From contig CAMZKY010000279.1 of the NCBI GenBank assembly GCA_947311455.1, positions 1-17,917 on the forward strand: DNA of 17,917 bases, written 5' to 3'. This document shows, in pieces, positions 1 through 8,200 of this stretch. Position 1 is the first letter of the stretch. Each line of letters opens with the position of its first letter. Under the pieces are notes generated by a model that ran no database searches, had not been told where the DNA came from, and saw nothing but the letters and a program-made list of their open reading frames with translations. The position numbers were made by a program, and so were the translations under genes. This DNA comes from an uncultured Marinosulfonomonas sp. (GTDB lineage: Bacteria > Pseudomonadota > Alphaproteobacteria > Rhodobacterales > Rhodobacteraceae).

Positions 1-564
1 GCGTCTTTAGGCATGTCCAAAGAAACGATGGAATACCATCACGATCTGCACCACAACGCCTATGTTACCAACGGTAACAACCTGATCAAAGGCACCGAAT
101 GGGAAGGCAAATCCCTTGAGGAGATCATCACCGGCACATACGACGCCAGTGCAACCGCACAAAACGGCATTTTCAACAATGCCTCGCAACACTGGAATCA
201 CAGCCAATTCTGGGAAATGATGGGGCCAAATTCTGGCGCGATGCCCGGCGATCTGGAAAAACGTATCACTGATGCGTTTGGATCTGTTGATGAATTCAAA
301 TCACAATTTTCTGCCGCTGGCGCAGGCCAGTTTGGTTCCGGCTGGTGCTGGTTGGTCGTTGACACAGACGGCACGTTGAAAGTGACAAAAACCGAAAATG
401 GTGTGAACCCACTTTGCTTTGGCCAAACCGCGCTTTTAGGCTGTGATGTGTGGGAGCATTCCTACTACATCGACTATCGCAATGCGCGCCCCAAATACCT
501 GTCCAACTTTCTGGACAATCTGGTGAACTGGGAAAATGTTGCCGCACGTCTTGCCAGCGCATAA
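1..564 (+). CDS. sodB: Superoxide dismutase, iron type (5' end outside window)
   Basis: Converts superoxide to oxygen and hydrogen peroxide in the cytoplasm. The reading frame is open at base 1 (it reads ASLGMSKET) and ends with TAA at 562-564, giving 187 residues; E. coli SodB has 193, so about 12-15 N-terminal residues lie outside the window and the ATG at base 13 is an internal Met. All four metal ligands are visible: His13 in EYHHDLHH, His67 in WNHSQFW, and Asp149 and His153 in DVWEH (fragment numbering). Gln63, four residues before the second ligand, is the active-site Gln placed as in iron enzymes (Gln69 of E. coli SodB), whereas manganese enzymes carry it elsewhere, so iron is the likelier metal. 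A hairpin terminator follows, so the gene probably ends its own transcript. Confidence 0.96.
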   Translation, partial: ASLGMSKETMEYHHDLHHNAYVTNGNNLIKGTEWEGKSLEEIITGTYDASATAQNGIFNNASQHWNHSQFWEMMGPNSGAMPGDLEKRITDAFGSVDEFKSQFSAAGAGQFGSGWCWLVVDTDGTLKVTKTENGVNPLCFGQTALLGCDVWEHSYYIDYRNARPKYLSNFLDNLVNWENVAARLASA

Positions 565-585
565 TTGATCACCATATGAAACGGG

Positions 586-620
586 CGGGGGTGCGGTATC
601 GCGCCCCCGTATTAAATTTA
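586..620 (+). terminator. Rho-independent terminator after sodB
   Basis: Left arm 586-595 and right arm 600-609 form a 10-base-pair stem (CGGGGGTGCG with CGCGCCCCCG, one T-G wobble) around the four-base loop GTAT, followed by the AT-rich stretch TATTAAATTT. It lies 22 bases after the sodB stop and before the ribosome-binding site of the next gene. The T-run is imperfect, so termination may be incomplete. Confidence 0.7.
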
Positions 621-644
621 CTGATCCGTAGCGGAGAAAAATCA

Positions 645-1031
645 ATGGGCTATACATTGGACAAAACAATCACCGGTTCGGATATGGCAAGTGTCGAAGC
701 ATTGGTGCGCGAAGCGTTGCTGGCCAAAGGTTTTGGCGTTTTAACCGAAATCGATGTGACAGCCACGATGAAAAAGAAACTGGATGTGGATATGCCCGGA
801 TATAAAATTCTGGGGGCGTGCAATCCTAAACTGGCCCATTCGGCCATTGAACTGGAATCCAAAATCGGCGCGATGCTGCCTTGTAATGTGATCCTGCGCG
901 AAACAGACGCCGGAATCGAAGTCAGTGCGGTTGATCCCGTGGCCTCGATGCAAGGCGTTGATAATAGCGAACTGCCCGCATTGGCAGGGCAGGTGCGCGA
1001 CATGATGCAACAGGTGATTGACGCGCTGTAG
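645..1031 (+). CDS. DUF302 family protein
   Basis: A 128-residue soluble protein beginning MGYTLDKTI. The ATG at 645 is chosen because GGAG lies at 633-636, eight bases upstream; the frame stays open further upstream through the sodB terminator, but that part has no family resemblance. The pattern is that of DUF302: an N-terminal segment with a Lys-Gly-Phe-Gly-Val strand (KGFGVLTEIDV), a MKKKLDVDMPGYKILGACNP segment, and a later LPCNVILRE strand followed by a VDP motif. The biochemical function of the family is not established; I infer only a small alpha/beta cytoplasmic protein. It follows sodB in the same direction but beyond a terminator, and converges on the LOG gene with five bases between the stop codons. 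No signal peptide or membrane segment is visible. Confidence 0.85.
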   Translation: MGYTLDKTITGSDMASVEALVREALLAKGFGVLTEIDVTATMKKKLDVDMPGYKILGACNPKLAHSAIELESKIGAMLPCNVILRETDAGIEVSAVDPVASMQGVDNSELPALAGQVRDMMQQVIDAL

Positions 1032-1036
1032 CTGGG

Positions 1037-1597
1037 TTAATTGTCAGCGCTGTCGATATCCGCCAATAGCGCGGGCACGGTTCCAACCACGCAATACATG
1101 GCTGCCAGGGTTTCACTGGCAAAGCCTTGCGCAATGGTGTGTTCCAGTAGCGCGATCAATGTGTCCCAATAGCCGTTGATATTAAGCAAATAGATCGGTT
1201 TTTCATGCAAGCCAAGTTGCCGCCATGTCAGGATTTCAAAGAATTCGTCCAAAGATCCGGCACCACCGGGCAAAACCACGATAACGTCTGAATTCATATA
1301 CATCACCTTTTTACGCTCATGCATGTTTTCAGTGATAATAAAACTGGTCAGATCACGCTTGCCGACCTCGCGCTTGAACAAATGCTCTGGAATCACGCCA
1401 AAGGTTTGCCCATCTGCGGCTTGCGTTGCAATAGCAACTTCGCCCATTAACCCGACGTCGCCAGCGCCATAAACCAAACGCCAGTTTTGCGCAGCAATCA
1501 TCGTGCCAAGCTCTCCAGCTGCTTGTTTGTAAGCAGGATCGTTTCCAGAGCGTGATCCGCAGTAAACGCAAATCGATTTTGTGTAAGTTAGTGACAT
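1037..1597 (-). CDS. LOG family protein (TIGR00730; nucleoside 5'-monophosphate phosphoribohydrolase)
   Basis: A 186-residue Rossmann-fold protein of the lysine-decarboxylase-like LOG family. Characterised members split the N-glycosidic bond of nucleoside (including cytokinin) 5'-monophosphates, giving free base and ribose 5-phosphate. The family signature is present: CVYCGSR at 10-16, GAGDVGLMG at 44-52, MHERKK at 92-97 with its conserved Arg and Lys, and PGGAGSLDE at 110-118, where the more usual Thr of PGGxGTxxE is Ser. I place the start at 1597 because the protein then begins MSLTYTKSICVYCGS, the family's usual N-terminus; the frame runs open to about 1711 but would overlap the divergent LysM gene. 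The Shine-Dalgarno sequence is weak. The physiological substrate in bacteria like this is uncertain; actual lysine decarboxylation is unlikely. Confidence 0.9.
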   Translation of the reverse strand: MSLTYTKSICVYCGSRSGNDPAYKQAAGELGTMIAAQNWRLVYGAGDVGLMGEVAIATQAADGQTFGVIPEHLFKREVGKRDLTSFIITENMHERKKVMYMNSDVIVVLPGGAGSLDEFFEILTWRQLGLHEKPIYLLNINGYWDTLIALLEHTIAQGFASETLAAMYCVVGTVPALLADIDSADN

Positions 1598-1695
1598 TTC
1601 CAAATTCTTTTTATTGTGCCTTTTGACCAAAGCTATCGCCCTTGATACTGTTATACAAGATCGCCTGAACGCGGGGCGAATATTGGGGAAAAGCA
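1598..1695. promoter_or_regulatory. Divergent promoter region between LOG and LysM genes
   Basis: A 98-base gap between divergent start codons must hold initiation signals for both genes. On the plus strand TTGACC at 1623-1628 is a good -35 candidate for the LysM gene; the best -10 at 17-base spacing is only TACTGT (1646-1651), and the better-looking TATACA at 1652-1657 is 23 bases away. Ribosome-binding GGGGA lies at about 1685-1689, before the ATG at 1696. I found no clear operator dyad. Confidence 0.35.
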
Positions 1696-3300
1696 ATGGC
1701 AAATGGGTCATCTCTCACGAAGAAAAATGCGGGTATAATTGTTGCTTTGTTAATAGGTGCCGCCGGGGTAAGTTATGTTTCTTTGAAACGTGATCCTGTT
1801 GGCGATCCTGTGGCACCGATTGCACAATTAGGCCAGCAAACAGGCATCAAAGCGGAGCCAGAAAAAACAACTGAAGCCATCGCATCATCCAGTGTCTCTA
1901 CTCCCGAAACCTCACAAATAGAAACGGATGTTGCGCAGGCTTTAGTATACCCGGCACCGGTTTTTGATATTGTGAGGGTTGAAGCAGAAGGCACATCTTT
2001 GATCGCTGGAACAGCTGAGCCAAATTCGGTGGTTCGAATTTTGTTGGATGGGCAAGAACTTGCAAAAATTACTGCAGATGCCCAAGGAAAATTTGTAGCC
2101 TTTGTTGAAATTACGGCCAAAGAGAGTGCGCAAAATGTGACGCTCGAAATGAAAGTCGGGGATGCTGATGTGGTGGTATCGGACGATATTGTGATCCTCG
2201 CACCGAAAGTGCCCGCCCCTGTTGTGGTGGCCGAGGCCGAACCGCAAGCTGCAGCTCCGATTGCACAAAACCCAAGCGTTGTGCCCAATGAAATTGCTGA
2301 ACCGATTATTGCCGCTATAATAGAGCCAAATGAGAACAGCACAAATGAAACACCCGTGACGCCAAATGGGTTGGAAACCGAAGAAGAAAATCCTGCACCG
2401 AAGTTACCAAATGGAACCGTGCCAGCAGAAGTAGCAAGCCTTCCTGATTTTAATGTGGCTTCTGCTGAACAAAACCCTCTGGCACCCCCATCTAGCGTTA
2501 CAAGGAACAGTGGACAGCCAAATGTAACGGTAACACCTAACATCACAGAGGCTACGCCTGACGCGGTTTCCGTGCAACCCGTCGAAGAAGCCCCCAAAAC
2601 GCTACCCAAAACAGAAACGATTGTTGCGGCGCAGGAAATTACAGGTTCGACGCGTCGCCCCACTGTCTTGTTAGCAAATCGTGATGGCGTTCAAGTTTTA
2701 CAATCGGGTGGTGCAGGGCCAAAGATTCAAGAAAACGTTGTGATCGATAGTATATCTTATGATGATAGCGGCGAAGTGCTGTTAGCTGGGCGCGGAACAG
2801 GCGACGGATTTGTGCGTGTCTATCTAAACAATGCCCCAATCAAAACCACGATCATCGCAGAAAACGGTGCATGGCGTACACCTTTGCCAAATGTTGATTC
2901 CGGTATTTATACATTACGCATTGATCAGGTTGATCAGGCGGGCAAAGTGACGTCACGTGTTGAAACGCCATTTAAACGAGAATCCGCCGAGGTTTTGAGT
3001 GCTGCGCAAGAAGTCGTCGCCCAATCAACAGCGCCGGTTATCAGCGACGCCCCCGCCAGCCAAAGCGCGGAAGCCCCCCCCCAAATTCCCGCATTGGTGC
3101 AAACCCTACCCGCACCAGCTGCGCCGGTGGCCCCGAAAATTGTGGCGGTCACCGTGCAACCCGGGGCGACCCTTTGGGCAATTGCGCGGGACAAATACGG
3201 CAGCGGTACCATGTATATGCAAGTGTTCGAGGCCAACCGCGACCGCATTCGCGACCCTGATCTGATTTACCCCGGACAGGTTTTTACGGTTCCGCAATAG
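1696..3300 (+). CDS. Membrane-anchored Ig-like / LysM domain protein
   Basis: A 534-residue protein, probably an envelope protein that binds peptidoglycan in the periplasm. Layout: short cytoplasmic N-terminus; one hydrophobic segment at about 11-29 without a lipobox (signal anchor); Ig-like beta domain at about 86-168, with the pattern VEAEGTSLIAGTAEPNSVVRI; a long Pro/Ala/Glu/Asn-rich linker at 169-320; a second Ig-like domain at about 345-428 (EVLLAGRGTGDGFVRVYLN), clearly related to the first; a second Pro/Ala linker; and a C-terminal LysM at about 482-533 (VTVQPGATLWAIARDKYG ... YPGQVF). LysM binds the N-acetylglucosamine backbone of peptidoglycan; the exact job of this architecture is unknown to me. 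The ATG at 1696 has a strong GGGGA. A run of nine C at 3074-3082 lies in the second linker. Confidence 0.85.
   Translation: MANGSSLTKKNAGIIVALLIGAAGVSYVSLKRDPVGDPVAPIAQLGQQTGIKAEPEKTTEAIASSSVSTPETSQIETDVAQALVYPAPVFDIVRVEAEGTSLIAGTAEPNSVVRILLDGQELAKITADAQGKFVAFVEITAKESAQNVTLEMKVGDADVVVSDDIVILAPKVPAPVVVAEAEPQAAAPIAQNPSVVPNEIAEPIIAAIIEPNENSTNETPVTPNGLETEEENPAPKLPNGTVPAEVASLPDFNVASAEQNPLAPPSSVTRNSGQPNVTVTPNITEATPDAVSVQPVEEAPKTLPKTETIVAAQEITGSTRRPTVLLANRDGVQVLQSGGAGPKIQENVVIDSISYDDSGEVLLAGRGTGDGFVRVYLNNAPIKTTIIAENGAWRTPLPNVDSGIYTLRIDQVDQAGKVTSRVETPFKRESAEVLSAAQEVVAQSTAPVISDAPASQSAEAPPQIPALVQTLPAPAAPVAPKIVAVTVQPGATLWAIARDKYGSGTMYMQVFEANRDRIRDPDLIYPGQVFTVPQ
3074..3082 (+). repeat. C9 homopolymer in the LysM gene
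   Basis: Nine consecutive C encode part of Ala-Pro-Pro in the linker before the LysM domain. A one-base slip would remove the LysM domain. The frame is open at nine C, so the window shows the full-length state. Confidence 0.9.
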
Positions 3301-3327
3301 TTTGTTACTCTTGTTGGATTTGCTCTG

Positions 3328-3351
3328 GTAATCAGTCTCTTGCGTGATTAC
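3328..3351. repeat. Short inverted repeat before the Atm1-type gene
   Basis: GTAATCA (3328-3334) and TGATTAC (3345-3351) are perfect inverted copies around a ten-base loop, in the 82-base gap between the LysM gene and the ABC transporter gene. There is no T-run, so it could be an operator-like dyad or a weak mRNA hairpin; chance is also possible at this length. Confidence 0.4.
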
Positions 3352-3382
3352 GTTTGGTATTCTCTTTAAACAGGAATATCCA

Positions 3383-5209
3383 ATGGCCAGCCGCATTACC
3401 AAAACCGAATTTTCCGCCGAAGAACGCCGCCAAAACTGGCAAACTGTGCGTAAAGTGGTGCCCTATCTGTGGCCCGACGGGCAGGACTGGGTGAAAAAGC
3501 GGGTGGTGATTGCCATGGCGCTATTGTTTCTATCCAAGCTGATATCGGCGGGCACGCCTTTTTTCTATCGGTATGCAGTTGATTTACTGGCGGGCGAATC
3601 TTCTGGTCCAGCGATGTTGCTGGCATTGGGGGCGGTGGGCCTGACGTTGGCTTATGGTATGGCCAAGCTGATGGCTGTCGGGTTTCAGCAATTGCGTGAT
3701 GTGGTGTTTGCCAAGGTTGGGCAGCGGGCGTTGCGTTTGCTGGCGCTTGAAACCTTTCAGCACATGCACCGCCTATCTATGCGCTATCATATCACCCGCA
3801 AAACGGGTGGGCTTAGCCGGATCATTGAACGTGGGGTCAAAGGGGTGGAATTTCTGCTGCGGTTTATGCTGTTCAGCATGGGGCCGTTGATTCTTGAATT
3901 GAGCATGATTTCAATTGTTTTATTCTATATCTATGATGTTTGGTATCTGGCCGTTGTTGTGATTACCATCTGGCTTTATGTGATCTTCACCTTTCGTGTT
4001 ACCGAATGGCGGGTGCGTATCCGTAAGGAGATGAATGATCAGGATGCAGACGCCAATCAAAAGGCCATCGACAGCCTGCTTAATTTTGAAACTGTAAAAT
4101 ATTTTGGCGCCGAAGCCCGCGAGGCGGCGCGGTATGATTCCTCGATGGAGAAATACGTGGCTGCGGCGTTGAAAACGTCTTACACATTGGCGTTCTTGAA
4201 CTTTGGCCAGTCCATTCTGATCACCGGCGGGTTAACGGCGGTGATGGTCATGGCGGCGTTCGGGGTTCAAAATGGCACTCTGACCGTTGGTGATTTTGTC
4301 ATGGTGAATGCCTATATGATCCAGATCACCATGCCGCTTAACTTTTTAGGCACGGTTTACCGAGAAATTCGTCAGTCCTTGGTGGATATGGGTGAAATGT
4401 TTCGACTGCTTGAACAACCGGCCGAAGTGCAGGACAAACCCGATGCCGTGCCTTTGCAGGTGCCCCGTGGCGAAATACGGCTTGAGGATGTGTATTTTGG
4501 TTATAGCCCTGATCGCCCGATCCTGAAGGGCGTAAGCCTGACGGTGGGGGCGGGGCAAAATATTGCCATTGTTGGCCCGTCGGGCAGTGGTAAATCTACC
4601 ATCGGGCGGTTGTTGTTCCGGTTTTATGATGTCAACAAAGGTGCGCTGCGGATTGACGGGCAAGACGTGCGGGATGTGACACAGGTTAGCCTGCATTCGC
4701 AAATCGGTGTGGTGCCACAAGACACCGTGCTGTTTAATGACACAGTTCTTTATAACATCGCCTATGGTCGCCCCGAGGCAAGCCGCGCCGAGATAGAAGA
4801 CGCGGCCAAAGCTGCTAAAATCCATGATTTTATTTTATCACTCCCCGATGGGTATGAAACAACTGTAGGAGAGCGAGGCCTGAAATTATCCGGTGGCGAA
4901 AAACAAAGGGTCGGAATTGCCCGCACCTTGTTGAAAAACCCGCCGATCCTGTTGCTGGACGAGGCCACCTCCGCGCTGGATACCCAGACCGAGCGCGATA
5001 TTCAAGATAGCCTACAGGAAATGGGGCAGGGTCGTAGTGTTATCATGATTGCGCACCGTCTCTCAACTATTGCCGACGCGGATCTAATTGTAGTTTTGGA
5101 AGATGGCAAAATTGTTGAGCGTGGAAAACACGATGAACTGCTGGAGAACCAAGGCCGATATTACGCAATGTGGCATCGTCAACAAGCAGATGAAAAGGTG
5201 CTTTCCTAG
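3383..5209 (+). CDS. Atm1-type ABC half-transporter (membrane plus ATPase domains)
   Basis: A 608-residue inner-membrane exporter that works as a homodimer. Relatives in mitochondria (Atm1) and alphaproteobacteria export glutathione-linked compounds tied to iron-sulfur cluster supply and metal detoxification. The membrane domain occupies about residues 35-330; it contains RKTGGLSRIIERG and LLNFETVKYFGAE, both characteristic of the Atm1/HMT1 branch rather than of MsbA-like lipid exporters. The ATPase domain has Walker A GPSGSGKST at 398-406, Q-loop VVPQD, signature LSGGEKQR at 502-509, Walker B ILLLDE at 522-527 and switch His558. The ATG at 3383 has AGGA at 3372-3375; an upstream ATG at 3344 lies within the inverted repeat and has no ribosome-binding site. 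It may be co-transcribed with the LysM gene. The substrate cannot be read from sequence. Confidence 0.92.
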   Translation: MASRITKTEFSAEERRQNWQTVRKVVPYLWPDGQDWVKKRVVIAMALLFLSKLISAGTPFFYRYAVDLLAGESSGPAMLLALGAVGLTLAYGMAKLMAVGFQQLRDVVFAKVGQRALRLLALETFQHMHRLSMRYHITRKTGGLSRIIERGVKGVEFLLRFMLFSMGPLILELSMISIVLFYIYDVWYLAVVVITIWLYVIFTFRVTEWRVRIRKEMNDQDADANQKAIDSLLNFETVKYFGAEAREAARYDSSMEKYVAAALKTSYTLAFLNFGQSILITGGLTAVMVMAAFGVQNGTLTVGDFVMVNAYMIQITMPLNFLGTVYREIRQSLVDMGEMFRLLEQPAEVQDKPDAVPLQVPRGEIRLEDVYFGYSPDRPILKGVSLTVGAGQNIAIVGPSGSGKSTIGRLLFRFYDVNKGALRIDGQDVRDVTQVSLHSQIGVVPQDTVLFNDTVLYNIAYGRPEASRAEIEDAAKAAKIHDFILSLPDGYETTVGERGLKLSGGEKQRVGIARTLLKNPPILLLDEATSALDTQTERDIQDSLQEMGQGRSVIMIAHRLSTIADADLIVVLEDGKIVERGKHDELLENQGRYYAMWHRQQADEKVLS

Positions 5210-5242
5210 AGGCTAGATTTCTAACTTCTGTGCGAATAAACC

Positions 5243-8200
5243 CTATTCAGCTGCCTGGATCGGTGCCTTATCGGTGCCTTTTTCGATTTCGTCAGGTTCC
5301 GATTGTTCTATGGGTTTAATCTTTTGGGACAAAACCTTTTTTATGTCTTCTACGTTCAGCTCGTCATCATCGTCTATATCGCTATCTTCCGGGATGCTTT
5401 GATCGTCGTTTGAAACCGCACAATAATCATCCGTGCCCCACAATATTTCTGGCGATTTAATCCGGCGGTTTGCACGGTTTAGTTTGATATCCCGTCGCGC
5501 CTTATTGTTACGCCCTGAAATGATAGCCTTAAGCCAATTGCCAGAACCATACGCACCTTTGCCAACCCATACCCGAAGTGCCAGCATGGAGGGGGTGAAT
5601 ACTAATGTCAGCACAGTTGCAATCCCAAGGCCGAATACAATGGCTGTGGCCAGCTGTTTCCACCACAAGGCGGTAGGGCTATCAATGCTGTAACCTCCGT
5701 TGAAAAAATCAAGCGATAGACCATACATCATCGGGGCCAAACCAGCCATGGTGGTAATGGTGGTTAACAGAACCGGACGAAGGCGATCTTGGGCGGTGCG
5801 GGCAATGGCCTCTAATCGTGGCATGAAGCCAGAATATTCCTGATAGGTATCGATCAAAACAATGTTGTTGTTCACCACAATTCCAGCAAGCGCCACAATC
5901 CCCGTTCCGGTCATGATCATGGAGAAAGTTTGCTCCATTACCATCATGCCGATCAGAACGCCGGTTGTTGATAGAACCACAGCCAATAGAACCAGTACAG
6001 AATTATAGAAACTATTAAATTGTGCCAGCAGGATGATGAACATCAGCCCAAGCGCGCCTAAAAAGGCTTTGCCAAGGAATGCGCCGGTTTCTTTTTCTTC
6101 ATCATTTGAACCGGACCATTCCCAAGAAATACCATCCGGCAAAGGGTTATCGGTGCTAAGCCACGAGGTAATCACCGCAATCCGTTCGTTGGCATTGATC
6201 GGGATTTCTTTGTCATTTCCATCCTCGTCGGTTTCAATTTTGATTTGGCCATCAATCACATCGGCTTTTACATCGAAATAACGCTGCTGGCCTTTACGAT
6301 TGATTTCACCGAGTTTCCGAACAGGTTTACGGGTGATAAAGTTTGCCAAGGGGATCAATCCATCGCGGGTGCGAACGCGCAGGGTATCGAGCGTTGAAAG
6401 CACTCTGTCTTTTTCAGGAAGGCGCACGCGGATTTCGATTTCTTCATCGGATGAATCTATGCGCATCGTGTCTAGCAAGATACCACGCGTTACCAACTGC
6501 ACCATGGCGCCCACGGTGCGCACATCAGCCCCGTATCGACCGGCTCTTTCAACATCCACATCAATTTGTTGGTCAATCCCGGGAAGGGGGCGGGTGTCTT
6601 CAATATCTGTAAGAGCTTGAATGGTGCCGAATTTTGTCGAAACAATAGCCGCGGCTTTGTTCAAATCTTCCCAGCTATCGCCTTTCAGGCGCAATTGGAT
6701 TGGTTTGCCAGAGCTGGGCCCACGCGACATTTTAAGGATTTCGGTCTTGATACCCGGGATATGGGTAAGGCGTTCTTTAAGGTTCTGGATGACCAGATCA
6801 CCGTCAAGTTCGGCGATGTCTGATCTTTCAGACCAAGGCACAAGCTCGATTTGGACACGTCCGATGGTGTCTCGCGGGGCATTCGCGCCCGAGGTGTTAA
6901 CATTTAATCCACCACGTCCTGCAAAGGCAAAGGCGCTTTGAACACCTGGTGTATTTAGAATAACATCTTCGACCTGCTTCACCATCGCATCTTTTTCTTT
7001 CAGCGAAAGATTGCCGCGCTGAAGAACAAAAACGATGGCTTGCTCAGGTTCGGAGGCAACAAAAAATTCAGTGCCTAGGTTGTTTTCCTTAAAGGTTTGA
7101 AAGACGGTAGCAACAAATAAAACCACCACTACAATCGTCGCAACAGGCATAATTGGATTGCCTGTCAGGAACCGGATGACCCAACCGAACCATGAACGTG
7201 CATACCCGGCTTGAACGCGCTTTTCCTTGCGGGTGATCTTTGCGGCACCAAGGGTAATCGAGGCCAAAACGGTTGCCAGAAGAAATGGTGCCGATTGAAG
7301 CAATACCGTAAGCGCAATTCCCATCGAGCCAGGATTTTCTGTTTTAATATTACTGATCAACGTGCCAAGTGGCGGGATGTAGTCAGGGTTAAGGCCCGTC
7401 ATTGCGCCAACAAAAACCAGATACAGTGCACCAATGGCCAACGCTGCGCGTACGATCCAAGGCAATGGCTTTAGCAGTTTTGAGACCTCGGAAAATGCGC
7501 GCGCCATATTTCCGGTAACGCCCCCCATTACGGGCAAATATACCAATGCCACAACAAGGGATGCGGTTAAAACAAAAATCAAAGTAACAGGCAGCATGCC
7601 CATAAATTGTCCTGCAACTCCGGGCCAGAACAACATTGGCAAAAAGGCGCAAAGCGTGGTTGCCGTTGACGAAACAATGGGCCAGAACATGCGTTTGGCC
7701 GCGTCTACATATGATTGCATCGGGCTAGCACCCTCAGCGGCGCGCCGATCCGCGTATTCCACCACCACAATCGCCCCGTCCACCAGCATCCCAACGGCAA
7801 GGATAAGCCCGAACATCACAATGTTAGAAACGGTGATGCCCATCAACGACAACAGCACAAAACAAAGCAGGAACGATGTTGGAATAGCAAACCCAACCAA
7901 AAGCGCGGAGCGGGTACCAAGAGACGCCAAAACCACGATCATAACCAGTGCGATGGCCGTCAGAACCGAGCCTTCCAATTGGCGAACCATCGAGCCAACA
8001 ATGCGCGATTGGTCATTTGATGTGCCAACATTAACCGAAGCTTTCAGTTCGGGTGACCATTTGGCTTGCTCTTGTTCCACAACATCTTTGACCAATTCGG
8101 CCGTATCAATAATGTTAAAGCCTTTGCGTTTCGAAACCTGCAAAGCCACTGTATTCACACCATTAAAACGCGCGATCCCGCGGCGATCTTCGAAGGTTAA

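Noticed and set aside
1773..2663. 296-codon open frame antisense to the LysM gene
   Set aside because: Its Ser/Thr/Ala-rich composition is what results from reading the Pro/Ala/Glu-rich linker backwards; no start context, domains or family pattern.
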